Assembly (NCBI GenBank): GCA_964599895.1
Contig: CAZRHT010000002.1
Coordinates: 1-64,000, forward strand
Length of the DNA: 64,000 bases
Direction of reading: 5' to 3'
DNA from: UM-FILTER-49-7 sp964599895
Lineage (GTDB): Bacteria > Acidobacteriota > Holophagae > Thermotomaculales > Thermotomaculaceae
The notes beneath the pieces were generated by a model that had not been told where the DNA came from, searched no databases, and worked only from the letters and a program-made list of their open reading frames with translations. This document shows, piece by piece, positions 7,538 to 16,218 of this stretch. Numbering within the stretch: the first letter of the stretch is position 1; every line of letters starts with the position of its first letter. The position numbers and the translations under genes were made by a program.

Positions 7538-8585
7538 GATAATACTGATTCTATTGATTGTTGCTCCTTCTCTTGTGTTCGGCCAGAGCCAGATCCGAAA
7601 GTGTATCATCTGCCACCAGAAGCCTGACATTCATAAGGTGATGCCCACCGGGATTGAGCGCCCGGTTTATGTGGATAAGAAAATACTTAAGAGTTCCGTT
7701 CACAACACTCTAAAGTGCCAGGATTGTCACGTGGATGTGACATCCATCCCGCATCAGGGTTTGAAAATCGGCCGGGTAAATTGTGCCCGTTGCCACTTCA
7801 ATGGAAACAACCTGGGCGCCCCAAATTCTCCAATGTATGCACAGTTCTGGGCTTCAATTCACGGAAAAAAAGTGAGAGAGGGAGATCCAAAGGCACCGCA
7901 CTGCCAGTCTTGTCACGGCGGACACAACGTATTCAAACCATCAGATCCCAGATCCACCGTCTATAAGAAAAACATCCCCCTTACCTGCGGACAATGCCAC
8001 AAAAAAGAGCTTCATGATTACTCCGGCAGTGTTCATGGTGTAGCGATCCTTCAGAAGGGAATACTCAATGTCCCGGTATGCACAGACTGCCACGGCAAGC
8101 ATGATTTGTACTCTTCCGATATGTCCATTTCACATACGAGCAAGCAGAACGTTCCGGACACCTGCAAAAGCTGCCACGACAACTACAGCTTAATGCGCAA
8201 ATTCAAACTGACAACGGATCAGGCAGACACCTACACTCAGAGTTTTCACGGAATCGCACTGCGCCTGGGTGAAAAAACGGTAGCCAACTGCACGAGCTGT
8301 CATGGAACGCATACCATCCGCAAACAGGATGATCCCAAATCATCAGTTTATCCGGCAAATATCCCCAAAACATGCGGCAAGTGCCACAAAGGCGCCAATG
8401 AAAATTTTGCAAAGGGGAAAATTCATCTGAACCCTGAAAACAGGGATTCCGGACTTGTCTACTACATATCAAATTTTTTCTTCTGGCTCACTTCATTGAC
8501 CATGTTGGCTCTTTTTATTCATATTTTCCTGGATTTGAGACGAAAGTTGAAAGAGAAAAAGGAAACAAAGGAGATGGATAAATGA
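7527..8585 (+). CDS. Nine-heme periplasmic cytochrome c with C-terminal membrane anchor
   Basis: A 352-residue exported cytochrome. A signal peptide (MKTKIILILLIVAPSLVFG) is followed by nine CXXCH motifs (CIICH, CQDCH, CARCH, CQSCH, CGQCH, CTDCH, CKSCH, CTSCH, CGKCH) and a single C-terminal helix (VYYISNFFFWLTSLTMLALFIHIFL) with a basic tail. ATG at 7527 is preferred over 7515 because GGAG at 7517-7520 is well spaced for it; it overlaps the end of the preceding cytochrome b. The last heme and the anchor helix match the same region of the b/c fusion at 4616-6505, so this is the c half of a split version of that protein. Its stop overlaps the next start (ATGA). Confidence 0.9.
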   Translation: MKTKIILILLIVAPSLVFGQSQIRKCIICHQKPDIHKVMPTGIERPVYVDKKILKSSVHNTLKCQDCHVDVTSIPHQGLKIGRVNCARCHFNGNNLGAPNSPMYAQFWASIHGKKVREGDPKAPHCQSCHGGHNVFKPSDPRSTVYKKNIPLTCGQCHKKELHDYSGSVHGVAILQKGILNVPVCTDCHGKHDLYSSDMSISHTSKQNVPDTCKSCHDNYSLMRKFKLTTDQADTYTQSFHGIALRLGEKTVANCTSCHGTHTIRKQDDPKSSVYPANIPKTCGKCHKGANENFAKGKIHLNPENRDSGLVYYISNFFFWLTSLTMLALFIHIFLDLRRKLKEKKETKEMDK

Positions 8586-9523
8586 ATACCGAAAAACTGA
8601 AAGAATCCATATCCCTCGATGTCGCCGACAAGGTGTTGCAGGATGTGGGCCGGGAACTGAGCTTGCCCTCCGGACGGGCCGGGCGCCGATTGCGCAGGGA
8701 AACGGAAAATCTCGTGTACATCGAAATTGACCGCCTGGTTACGGGGATGTCCAAAGACATCGCAGCTGCAGTACGGCCAAGGGTTGAGGCCAGAATCAGG
8801 GAAATCCTCTCGGCCGATGAGTCCAAAGAATCCCGGATGTTCAAACGGTTCAGCCTGAACGTTCGTATTCAGCACTGGATCATGGCAATCAGTGTCATCA
8901 TTCTTGTGATTACCGGCATGCCCATTAAGTTTTCACACGGAGGCATGTCCTCGTATCTTTTGAAATTGATGGGTGGGATTGAAGTAAGTAGAATCCTTCA
9001 TCGGATAGGGGCTACCGGCTTGATATATGTCTCCGTCTATCATCTTTTCTTTATCATTTTCACAAAGGAAGGGAGGGACAATTTCAAACAAATGATCCCC
9101 ATGCCGAAAGATGGAGCTGATATTCTTATGAATATTCGCTATTTCCTTGGACTGTCAAAAGAAAAACCAAAATTCGGCCGTTATTCCTACGTGGAGAAAT
9201 TCGATTACTGGGCAGTGTATTGGGGGTGTATTATCATGATCTGTTCCGGAACTGTATTGTGGTTCCATAACTTCTTCATGCACAATTTCCCCCTCCTGAT
9301 AGAGCATATCGCTAAAATCATGCATTCAGATGAGGCACTACTGGCCACATTGGCCATCGTGTTCTGGCATATGTATAATGCCCATCTGAATCCGTCCAAA
9401 TTTCCTGCAAATATGGTGATTTTTACCGGGAATATAACGGAAGAAGAAATGATTGAAGAACATCCGCTTGAATATGAAAAACTTACGGCGAACGAAGAGG
9501 AGAGTTCAAATGAGAAAAAGTAG
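8582..9523 (+). CDS. Cytochrome b membrane subunit with soluble N-terminal extension
   Basis: A 313-residue protein. Residues 1 to about 85 are charged and helical with no recognised domain. From MFKRFSLNVRIQHWIM onward it is a cytochrome b / HydC-like subunit with four or five helices and candidate heme ligands in RILHRIGAT, VYHLFFI and VFWHMYNAHL. It aligns along its length with the C-terminal half of the b/c fusion and with the gapped gene before it. The start overlaps the cytochrome c stop (ATGA), which supports a b/c complex. The N-terminal extension is absent from both paralogues and faces the cytoplasm if the usual topology holds. Confidence 0.88.
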   Translation: MNTEKLKESISLDVADKVLQDVGRELSLPSGRAGRRLRRETENLVYIEIDRLVTGMSKDIAAAVRPRVEARIREILSADESKESRMFKRFSLNVRIQHWIMAISVIILVITGMPIKFSHGGMSSYLLKLMGGIEVSRILHRIGATGLIYVSVYHLFFIIFTKEGRDNFKQMIPMPKDGADILMNIRYFLGLSKEKPKFGRYSYVEKFDYWAVYWGCIIMICSGTVLWFHNFFMHNFPLLIEHIAKIMHSDEALLATLAIVFWHMYNAHLNPSKFPANMVIFTGNITEEEMIEEHPLEYEKLTANEEESSNEKK

Positions 9524-11471
9524 ACACCTCACGTATGCGCTGTTGTTTGCGGTCACAATCCTTGTCGTGTTGCCTTCCCTTTATGTGAGTATCCGGTCCT
9601 CAGACCCCGAATTCTGCCTCTCCTGCCACTACGAAAAACCGTACTATGACTCATGGCAAAGCTCTACCCACAGCAAAACCGCCTGCATAGAATGTCATCC
9701 CAACCTCCGCTACAGGATGCCGTGGCTGACATTCCGCTATATGGTCGGACTGTATGATATGCAGCCTCATGCATCGGTGGAAACCGGGACGTGTCTGAAA
9801 TGTCACGATCAGACAGTTCTCTTTGAGGAAAATTTGAAACTGGTGGACAAGAACTCTTTCAATCACAAACAACATCTTGCCACCAAGCTCAGAGGGATAC
9901 AGATGCGGTGCTCATCATGCCATTCTCATATCGTTCAGGGGGGACACAATGCTGTGGAGGAAACGGTCTGCTTCACCTGCCATTTCATGGGAGCTGCTCC
10001 TTCAGATTCCATCACCGGCTGCACTTCCTGCCATGGGACACCAAAGGAAACTGTTACACGCCATGGATTTTCTTTTAATCATGAAAAATATTTGAAACTC
10101 GGAGTCTCCTGCGGTGAATGTCATCTCAAAATCACGGATGGAACTGGAAAACTGGTGGAAGGCGTCTGCCACAAATGCCACGTGGAACCACAGAAAACAC
10201 CACCAAATGAAAAACTCCACGACATTCATGTCACCGGTCAGGGAGTTGACTGCTTTGAGTGCCATGGCAAAATCACCCATGGCAACCTGAAGATGGTGAA
10301 AACCTTTGATACAAGCTGCCAGAATTGCCATGAAAACCTTCATTCTGCACAGAAATCACTCTATATGGGGGTCGGCGGCATTGGAATCGGTGATTATCCC
10401 AGCCGGATGTTTGCCGCACAGGTAACCTGTGAAGGTTGTCACATTGACCCGATAAAAAAGAAAAATGGATTTGTAACTGAATCCACTCGTATGCCGGCGG
10501 CAGCAGCTTGCGTCACTTGCCATCAACCCGGCTATGACAAGATGCTGAGCGACTGGCAGCAGTCCTTCAAATCAATGCAGAGCTATGTTCAGGGCCGTAT
10601 CGACACGGCTTCGTCGGGGAAACATTCAGAGATTTCCAGAAAAATTCTCAACGAAGCACGGCATGATTTCGAACTGGTAAAAAATGGTCATGCGGCTCAC
10701 AACGTGGAATACAGTGTAAAACTCCTCAAATTCACTCTTGATGAAGTAGACAAAATATCCTCAAGACCGCTGAAAAACCGACCCAGCCCGCTTCGCACGC
10801 CTGATGGTTACTGTGCTTCTCTCTGCCACAATCGCCTGGGAATGCCGGAAAATCTTCTATACAAGGGGAAAGTAGATTTTCCACATCAAAACCATATTCG
10901 CACACTGGGGACTGCATGCGGCCGCTGTCATTCCGTGGAACAACACGGCTTGACGACATTAACCCTCGCACAATGCAATACCTGCCATCACCAGGAGCTG
11001 AAAAATGTGGAAGATCGGTGCACAACCTGTCACCAGACAGAGAGCCAGATGTTTAACGGGAACCTTCCCGGGTTTGAGAACGGTGACCCAAATCCCATGC
11101 TTGATCAGGTTACATGCACAGATTGCCATGATGTAATGGATGGGCAACCCGTCACTGTTAAATCTGTCCGACAGGCCTGTCTCAACTGCCATGATGAAGA
11201 TTATGGTGACATGCTGGACGAGTGGGTTGAAACAGGAATCTCACATCAGAAAGACCTGGCAACCAAAATTCAGGAACTGCAGATCGCATCGGACAAAAAG
11301 CAGAAAATATCCAGAAAAGATGCACGCATGGTGGAACGCGAATTTCGGAAAGTCCGCGAGGTGGAGAAATATTTCAAAAGCAATGCATATCTTCACAATC
11401 CGGATTACGCTGAAAGTCTATATGAGTCCGCTGTGGAAAATTACAATGCCATCAAGGAAAAGCTGAAGTAG
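9510..11471 (+). CDS. NapC/NrfH-anchored large multiheme cytochrome c (17 CXXCH + 1 CX3CH)
   Basis: A 653-residue protein. ATG at 9510 has AGAGGAGAG just upstream; it lies inside the end of the preceding gene (14-base overlap). An uncleaved-type N-terminal helix (ALLFAVTILVVLPSLYV) is followed directly by CLSCHYEKPYYDSW, the pattern of NapC/NrfH quinol-dehydrogenase anchors. I count twelve CXXCH motifs, then CASLCH (a CX3CH), then five more CXXCH. Two linker stretches without hemes (about 355-455, and the last 75 residues) are charged and helical. Likely function is transfer of electrons from the quinone pool or the cytochrome b subunits into the periplasm; the terminal acceptor or catalytic activity cannot be read from the sequence. 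Confidence 0.88.
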   Translation: MRKSRHLTYALLFAVTILVVLPSLYVSIRSSDPEFCLSCHYEKPYYDSWQSSTHSKTACIECHPNLRYRMPWLTFRYMVGLYDMQPHASVETGTCLKCHDQTVLFEENLKLVDKNSFNHKQHLATKLRGIQMRCSSCHSHIVQGGHNAVEETVCFTCHFMGAAPSDSITGCTSCHGTPKETVTRHGFSFNHEKYLKLGVSCGECHLKITDGTGKLVEGVCHKCHVEPQKTPPNEKLHDIHVTGQGVDCFECHGKITHGNLKMVKTFDTSCQNCHENLHSAQKSLYMGVGGIGIGDYPSRMFAAQVTCEGCHIDPIKKKNGFVTESTRMPAAAACVTCHQPGYDKMLSDWQQSFKSMQSYVQGRIDTASSGKHSEISRKILNEARHDFELVKNGHAAHNVEYSVKLLKFTLDEVDKISSRPLKNRPSPLRTPDGYCASLCHNRLGMPENLLYKGKVDFPHQNHIRTLGTACGRCHSVEQHGLTTLTLAQCNTCHHQELKNVEDRCTTCHQTESQMFNGNLPGFENGDPNPMLDQVTCTDCHDVMDGQPVTVKSVRQACLNCHDEDYGDMLDEWVETGISHQKDLATKIQELQIASDKKQKISRKDARMVEREFRKVREVEKYFKSNAYLHNPDYAESLYESAVENYNAIKEKLK

Positions 11472-11500
11472 ATCCTGCGCTGACAAAAGAAAACTAAGAA

Positions 11501-11545
11501 GAGAGGAGAGAAGGGGATTACCCCTTCTCCCCCCTCTTTCTTCAC
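11501..11545 (+). terminator. Terminator of the cytochrome operon
   Basis: Long hairpin with an 8-bp perfect core AGAAGGGG / CCCCTTCT around loop ATTA (11509-11528), extended outward by purine/pyrimidine pairing with two mismatches to about 11536, then TTTCTTC. The T-tract is imperfect. Confidence 0.65.
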
Positions 11546-11630
11546 ACCACGATTTTCCGAGTGAATTGGAATCCATTCATTTCGCAATGTACCCTCACAT
11601 TCATTTTATGTACCGGGCTGGTTTTTCTGG

Positions 11631-11636
11631 TAAAAT
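11631..11636 (+). promoter_or_regulatory. -10 element (extended) directly before the GGDEF sensor gene
   Basis: TGGTAAAAT, with TAAAAT at 11631-11636, sits six bases before the ATG at 11643. If used, transcription would begin at or next to the start codon, giving a leaderless message. No ribosome site is visible before the ATG, consistent with this. No -35 match is seen. Confidence 0.35.
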
Positions 11637-11642
11637 GTCACC

Positions 11643-14522
11643 ATGAAACAGCAGTTTTTATTGTTTTTTTTGCTTTTGTATTGGCTGACGCTGCCCGCTT
11701 TTTCTCAGGTTCTGCCACTCAGAAATTATTCAACTGAAAACGGGCTGGCTTCTTCCCAGGTCAATGCAATCATACAGGATAGAAGCGGCTACCTCTGGTT
11801 CGGCTGCACCGGAGGTGTATCCCGATTCAATGGCCAGCACTTTGACACGTTCAGGGAAATCGATGGACTGCCCCATGAAAGCTGCCTGCAGCTCTTTGAA
11901 GACACTGAGGGTCATGTCTGGGCTGTTACACTACGGGGAATGGCCTGGTTTGATAATGCGACCGGCACTTTCCACCGCTCTGGCCCTGCCGGGGAAGTGA
12001 TCCAGGCATGCGCAGCAGGTAATAAAATTTACGCGATCTTCAAAGGCAGGGGATTGATAGAGGGCGGCATTGGTGATGAATGGAAAAATCTCCCTTTCTC
12101 CCTCCCCCGAGATCTGAACGGTATTTTCTCTGTACACAGCGTCCCATACGTTGCAAGTGAAAGCAGGGGCCTGATCCGAATTGAAAATAAACCGGAAAAC
12201 ATTCTGGAGATGCAGGGGATTACAGGATTGAGAAAGGATCAGGACCAGGGGATTCTTCTGTGGAGTCGGTCCCGTACATGGAATTTTTCCCCGGAACAGA
12301 AACAGCTCACACAGCTTGGAACAGTGCTTTCTGCGGGACAGCAGATTCATTCCGTGGAGCAAATGCCCGATGGTACCCTATGGGTGGGGACCAACACGGG
12401 TCTGTTTCGGTTCAAGGGAACTAAGTATTCCTTTTACGATGAGCAGAACGGTCTCCCAGGCATCCCGGTTTGGACGACATTTCTGGATCGGGATGGCGAA
12501 ATGTGGTTTGGAACCAACCACGGCGTGTCAAAACTCAGCTCCTCCGACATTGTGGTCTATGATACCCATGCCGGAATGTTTGCCAATAGTATTGTCTGTT
12601 TTCATGTGGATTCCGATTCTGGCGAAGTGTGGATAGGGTCCACCGGAGGCCTGTACACGATTTCATTCTCAGGCAAACTTCACCGTCTTCCAATTCCCTA
12701 CTTCCAGCAGTATGCAGCATGGGCTATCATTCGTTCAAAAAGCGGTGATTACTGGATCGGGACTGAGGGAGGAGGCCTGGTTCGGATGGATGGAAACAAC
12801 CTCCATTTCATCCGCAAGAAGGACGGTCTCGCCGGAGATAATGTCACCGACGTAGTGGAGGGGGGAAATGGCCTCCTCTACGTGGCATGTAAAGAAGGGT
12901 TTTCTGTGTTGAAGGGAAAAGAGATTCAAACATACTCCATGGCGAACGGACTTCCAATCTCTTACGTGCGCTGCCTCCTTCCACTCCCAAATGGGCACAT
13001 TCTACTGGCCACTCTGGGCAGTGGGGTGGTGGAATTTGACGGCAAGACCTTTCATCAGGTGACCCCAAAGGACAGGAGGGTGGAAGCTGTTTATGATATG
13101 GTAATTTTTCAGAACAAACTCTGGCTTTCCACCAACTATGGAATTGTAAGTTTTGATGGGAAAGACCTCCATTTATTTTCAACAGAAACCGGACTGCCAA
13201 ATCCCAGTACAACAGTTCTTCTCCCAGTGTCCGACCATGAAATATGGGTGGGTACCGACGGGGGAGCAGCTCTCCTCGATACGACAAAACAACGGGTCAG
13301 CCGAATTCTCACCATTGATGAAGGATTACCCGGTAACGAGTTTACGACCCACAATGCGCTGGCAAGGGACAAACAGGGCAACATCTGGTTCGGGCTCTTC
13401 GGTGGTGCCGCTCGAATCCAACCCAGCCCTTCCCCTCAATGGGACAACCCGAATAAACCAGGCATTGTTCTGAAACAGCTTCAGTATCGATTTAACGGCA
13501 AAGATTACAACCTGATTCATCCGACTGACTCGTCCATAGCCATCCCGTACGGAGCAAGGGCACTGACCTTTTTCTTCGATGTCATCTGGTTCAGAAATGA
13601 GCACAGCATTCGAATTCAGCATAAGCTTGAAGGGGTGGATGATACCTGGGTCACGGTTTCAAACAAACAACAGATACAAGCTCGCTACACCAACGTTCCG
13701 GCGGGAAAATTTCCTTTCAAGGTTCGGGTTTCTGCTTTCGCCGGTAGCAGTCAAAGCTTTGAAACCTCTCTGATCAGTATCGCAATTCCAACACCATTCT
13801 GGCAAAATCCGTTTTTCCTTGTACTCATTTTTCTGTTGATTGCAGTGGGCATCTGGTTGATGGTCTGGTGGCGGATCCGCTATCTGAAAAAAGAAACTGA
13901 AAAACTAAACCGGATTGTCAGGGAAAAAACCATGCAGGTTGAAGAAGCAAACCGGACTCTTGCGGAAAAAAACATCCAACTCCAGGTGATGGCGGAAACG
14001 GACTTCCTTACCGGTCTCTACAATAGACGATATTTCATAAGATCTCTGAAAAGGGCACTCGGTCTTTTGAGTCGGGGGAAGGGCGGTGGCACTTTGTCGT
14101 TGATCCTACTGGATGTTGACCACTTCAAAGACGTAAATGACAATCATGGCCACGATATCGGAGACCTGATATTGATCCATCTTGCAGAACTTTTGCGCGG
14201 CGCCTGCCGGGAGACAGACATTATTGCCCGTTTCGGAGGAGAAGAGTTCATCATCCTTCTACCGGGGACAAATGCAAGGGGCGCTGTTAAATTGGCTGAA
14301 AAAATACGCACGATCATCGCATCCGCCCCCCTTGTAACAGATAGCTTCGAGAAAACGGATATCACGGTCAGTTGTGGCATATCCTGGATTTCAACACCCC
14401 TGAAAGTCACGAGCAATTCTGCCACTATGCTAATCAAGAAAGCAGATATCAACCTGTATAGGGCCAAGAACCAGGGTAGAAATTGTGTTGTTCCGGGCCC
14501 CGATTCTTCTCTGCCAGTCTAA
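11643..14522 (+). CDS. Membrane sensor: two-component-regulator propeller, Y_Y_Y domain and diguanylate cyclase
   Basis: A 959-residue protein. Signal peptide (residues 1-21), then about 600 residues of Reg_prop-type beta-propeller repeats (recurring patterns such as GYLWFGCTGGVSRFNG, DGTLWVGTNTGLFRF, GDYWIGTEGGGLVR), a Y_Y_Y immunoglobulin-like domain (about 640-715), one membrane helix (about 720-745), a short coiled coil, and a GGDEF domain (about 785-955). The active-site motif is GGEEF near 864, with RETD five residues before it, the inhibitory RxxD site. It should make c-di-GMP in the cytoplasm in response to a periplasmic signal. It follows the cytochrome operon, but after a terminator. 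Confidence 0.93.
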   Translation: MKQQFLLFFLLLYWLTLPAFSQVLPLRNYSTENGLASSQVNAIIQDRSGYLWFGCTGGVSRFNGQHFDTFREIDGLPHESCLQLFEDTEGHVWAVTLRGMAWFDNATGTFHRSGPAGEVIQACAAGNKIYAIFKGRGLIEGGIGDEWKNLPFSLPRDLNGIFSVHSVPYVASESRGLIRIENKPENILEMQGITGLRKDQDQGILLWSRSRTWNFSPEQKQLTQLGTVLSAGQQIHSVEQMPDGTLWVGTNTGLFRFKGTKYSFYDEQNGLPGIPVWTTFLDRDGEMWFGTNHGVSKLSSSDIVVYDTHAGMFANSIVCFHVDSDSGEVWIGSTGGLYTISFSGKLHRLPIPYFQQYAAWAIIRSKSGDYWIGTEGGGLVRMDGNNLHFIRKKDGLAGDNVTDVVEGGNGLLYVACKEGFSVLKGKEIQTYSMANGLPISYVRCLLPLPNGHILLATLGSGVVEFDGKTFHQVTPKDRRVEAVYDMVIFQNKLWLSTNYGIVSFDGKDLHLFSTETGLPNPSTTVLLPVSDHEIWVGTDGGAALLDTTKQRVSRILTIDEGLPGNEFTTHNALARDKQGNIWFGLFGGAARIQPSPSPQWDNPNKPGIVLKQLQYRFNGKDYNLIHPTDSSIAIPYGARALTFFFDVIWFRNEHSIRIQHKLEGVDDTWVTVSNKQQIQARYTNVPAGKFPFKVRVSAFAGSSQSFETSLISIAIPTPFWQNPFFLVLIFLLIAVGIWLMVWWRIRYLKKETEKLNRIVREKTMQVEEANRTLAEKNIQLQVMAETDFLTGLYNRRYFIRSLKRALGLLSRGKGGGTLSLILLDVDHFKDVNDNHGHDIGDLILIHLAELLRGACRETDIIARFGGEEFIILLPGTNARGAVKLAEKIRTIIASAPLVTDSFEKTDITVSCGISWISTPLKVTSNSATMLIKKADINLYRAKNQGRNCVVPGPDSSLPV

Positions 14523-14607
14523 TTGTCGGCCGTTTTTTCACTCATCCACGTTCATTTGACAGCACTTTGATATTCAAGGTCGGCACAATGGGCTCAAACT
14601 CAAATCT

Positions 14608-15309
14608 TCAATCAATTAATTGTTCGATTCTCCCCCGCACAAGATCACGAAGTTCCGGGACCGAAAGTGACTCAATCGTTTTCGGAGCGATTGGCCTGCC
14701 GAACCGAACCTTTACCGGACCAGGTGTAATCATCCAGTCCCCCTTCTTCATAACCCTGTAGAGTCCTGAAACACCGATGGGGATAATGGGAACATGTCCC
14801 TCTTTTGCAAGATGGAACGGAAGCTTCTTGAATGGCTTCATCTTTCCCGTAAGGGTACGGCCCCCCTCCGGAAGAATAATCATGGAAAGGCCCTCCTGCA
14901 GACGCTTTGCCGTCTCCTTTGCGCTGGGAATTGCCGCACGAACATCCTTGCGGTTAATGGGGATGTTGCCTGCCCGGCGAATGGCCCATCCGAAAATCGG
15001 CCAATTGAACTGTTCCTCTGCTTCAACTCCCCGTGCCAGTTGGGGGATGACGGCCTGAAACAAGGGGACATCCAGCATACTGATGTGATTAGCCATGTAC
15101 AGATAGGTCTGTTTGGGATCCACATTTTCCCTGCCTTCAATGGTCAGACGAATTCCCATGAGAAAGAAAAGTGCCCGGGCCAGCTTCTTAACAATAGGGT
15201 CATACCGCTTCGCAGGAACAAGATAGGAAGCAACGATTACAAAAATGAGCGCAGGAATCAGCCAGACCAGGGCAATACACCAGATCAGGACAGACCGAAT
15301 CTGCCTCAT
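14608..15309 (-). CDS. plsC: 1-acyl-sn-glycerol-3-phosphate acyltransferase
   Basis: Acylates lysophosphatidate to phosphatidate at the inner membrane. The 233-residue product has two N-terminal membrane helices, the NHISMLD acceptor box (NHxxxxD), the substrate-binding PEGGRT motif and the NIPINR segment, all in family order. ATG at 15309 is chosen because it overlaps the stop of the preceding lipid kinase (ATGA); a TTG at 15327 is possible but less likely. Last gene of the rod-shape operon. Confidence 0.92.
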   Translation of the reverse strand: MRQIRSVLIWCIALVWLIPALIFVIVASYLVPAKRYDPIVKKLARALFFLMGIRLTIEGRENVDPKQTYLYMANHISMLDVPLFQAVIPQLARGVEAEEQFNWPIFGWAIRRAGNIPINRKDVRAAIPSAKETAKRLQEGLSMIILPEGGRTLTGKMKPFKKLPFHLAKEGHVPIIPIGVSGLYRVMKKGDWMITPGPVKVRFGRPIAPKTIESLSVPELRDLVRGRIEQLID

Positions 15310-16199
15310 TTCCAGAAAATCTCGCAAGCCTGTTCCAGGCAGGTAATTTTCACTGGAGAAATGCCCAATACTTCGCCATCCGGTGTCAACACTTTTTCTC
15401 CCCCGGGGGTTTCAATCAAAATCTCCCGTGCCTGAAACGTTTCAACTTCCGGCAACTTGACGTGTTCTCCCGTGAATACTCTGGGGAATGCCTGAAGCAG
15501 CCTTCGACGTGTAACCCGATTCAGGATTGTGACATCCAGGTAACCATCATCAATGGAAGCACCGGGTGCCATCAGGAAATTTGACGTGTAACGGGTATTG
15601 GAAATTTCGATAAAAATGCAGTCGCGATCCAATGTCTGGCCATCCAGCCGAATATTGGCTAAAAAGGAATTGAGGCGAATGGTTCGATGCAGGACACCCA
15701 GCGTGTACGAGACATTGCCCAGCATTTTCAATTTTTTAGCGGTTTTCGTTACGTCAGCCACAAAACCCAGTCCAAGAATGTTCAGAAAATAATAGGTCTG
15801 ACCATGAGTCTGGAAACACCCCACGTCCACTTTGCGGCGCTTTCCATTTGCAATAATTTCCACAGCCTCCAACCAATTGGAAGACTCCAATCCCAGATCA
15901 CGGGCAAAAGCGTTTCCAGTACCGATGGGCAATACGCCGATGGGAATTTTGAGTTTCTTCCTGTTCCGGTAACAGCCATTGATGACTTCAAACAGGGTCC
16001 CATCCCCTCCTGCAGCTACGATTCCGTCATAGTCACGAAAACTCGCTTCAGCCGCCAGCACGCTGCCATGCTCGGGATAGTCTGTCAAAGCCAGATCAAA
16101 GTCTATTCCCCGTTCCTGGAAAGCCTGTTCTACTTTGGGTAACATTTTTTTTGCCTGCCCATGGCCAGCAAATGGGTTGTAAATCAGCAATACTTTCAT
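15306..16199 (-). CDS. Diacylglycerol kinase-family lipid kinase (YegS/DgkB type)
   Basis: A 297-residue soluble lipid kinase. The N-terminal Rossmann-like domain opens with KVLLIYNPFAGHG (nucleotide loop) and contains the signature AAGGDGTLFEVING and IGVLPIGTGNAFARDLG; the C-terminal beta-rich domain ends with a PDGEVLG segment that matches the family. Likely phosphorylates diacylglycerol, and with the overlapping plsC would return it to phosphatidate synthesis. The exact lipid substrate is inferred. Start ATG follows GGGGGGATAA. Confidence 0.9.
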   Translation of the reverse strand: MKVLLIYNPFAGHGQAKKMLPKVEQAFQERGIDFDLALTDYPEHGSVLAAEASFRDYDGIVAAGGDGTLFEVINGCYRNRKKLKIPIGVLPIGTGNAFARDLGLESSNWLEAVEIIANGKRRKVDVGCFQTHGQTYYFLNILGLGFVADVTKTAKKLKMLGNVSYTLGVLHRTIRLNSFLANIRLDGQTLDRDCIFIEISNTRYTSNFLMAPGASIDDGYLDVTILNRVTRRRLLQAFPRVFTGEHVKLPEVETFQAREILIETPGGEKVLTPDGEVLGISPVKITCLEQACEIFWK

Positions 16200-16218
16200 T
16201 TATCCCCCCTGTTCGCAC

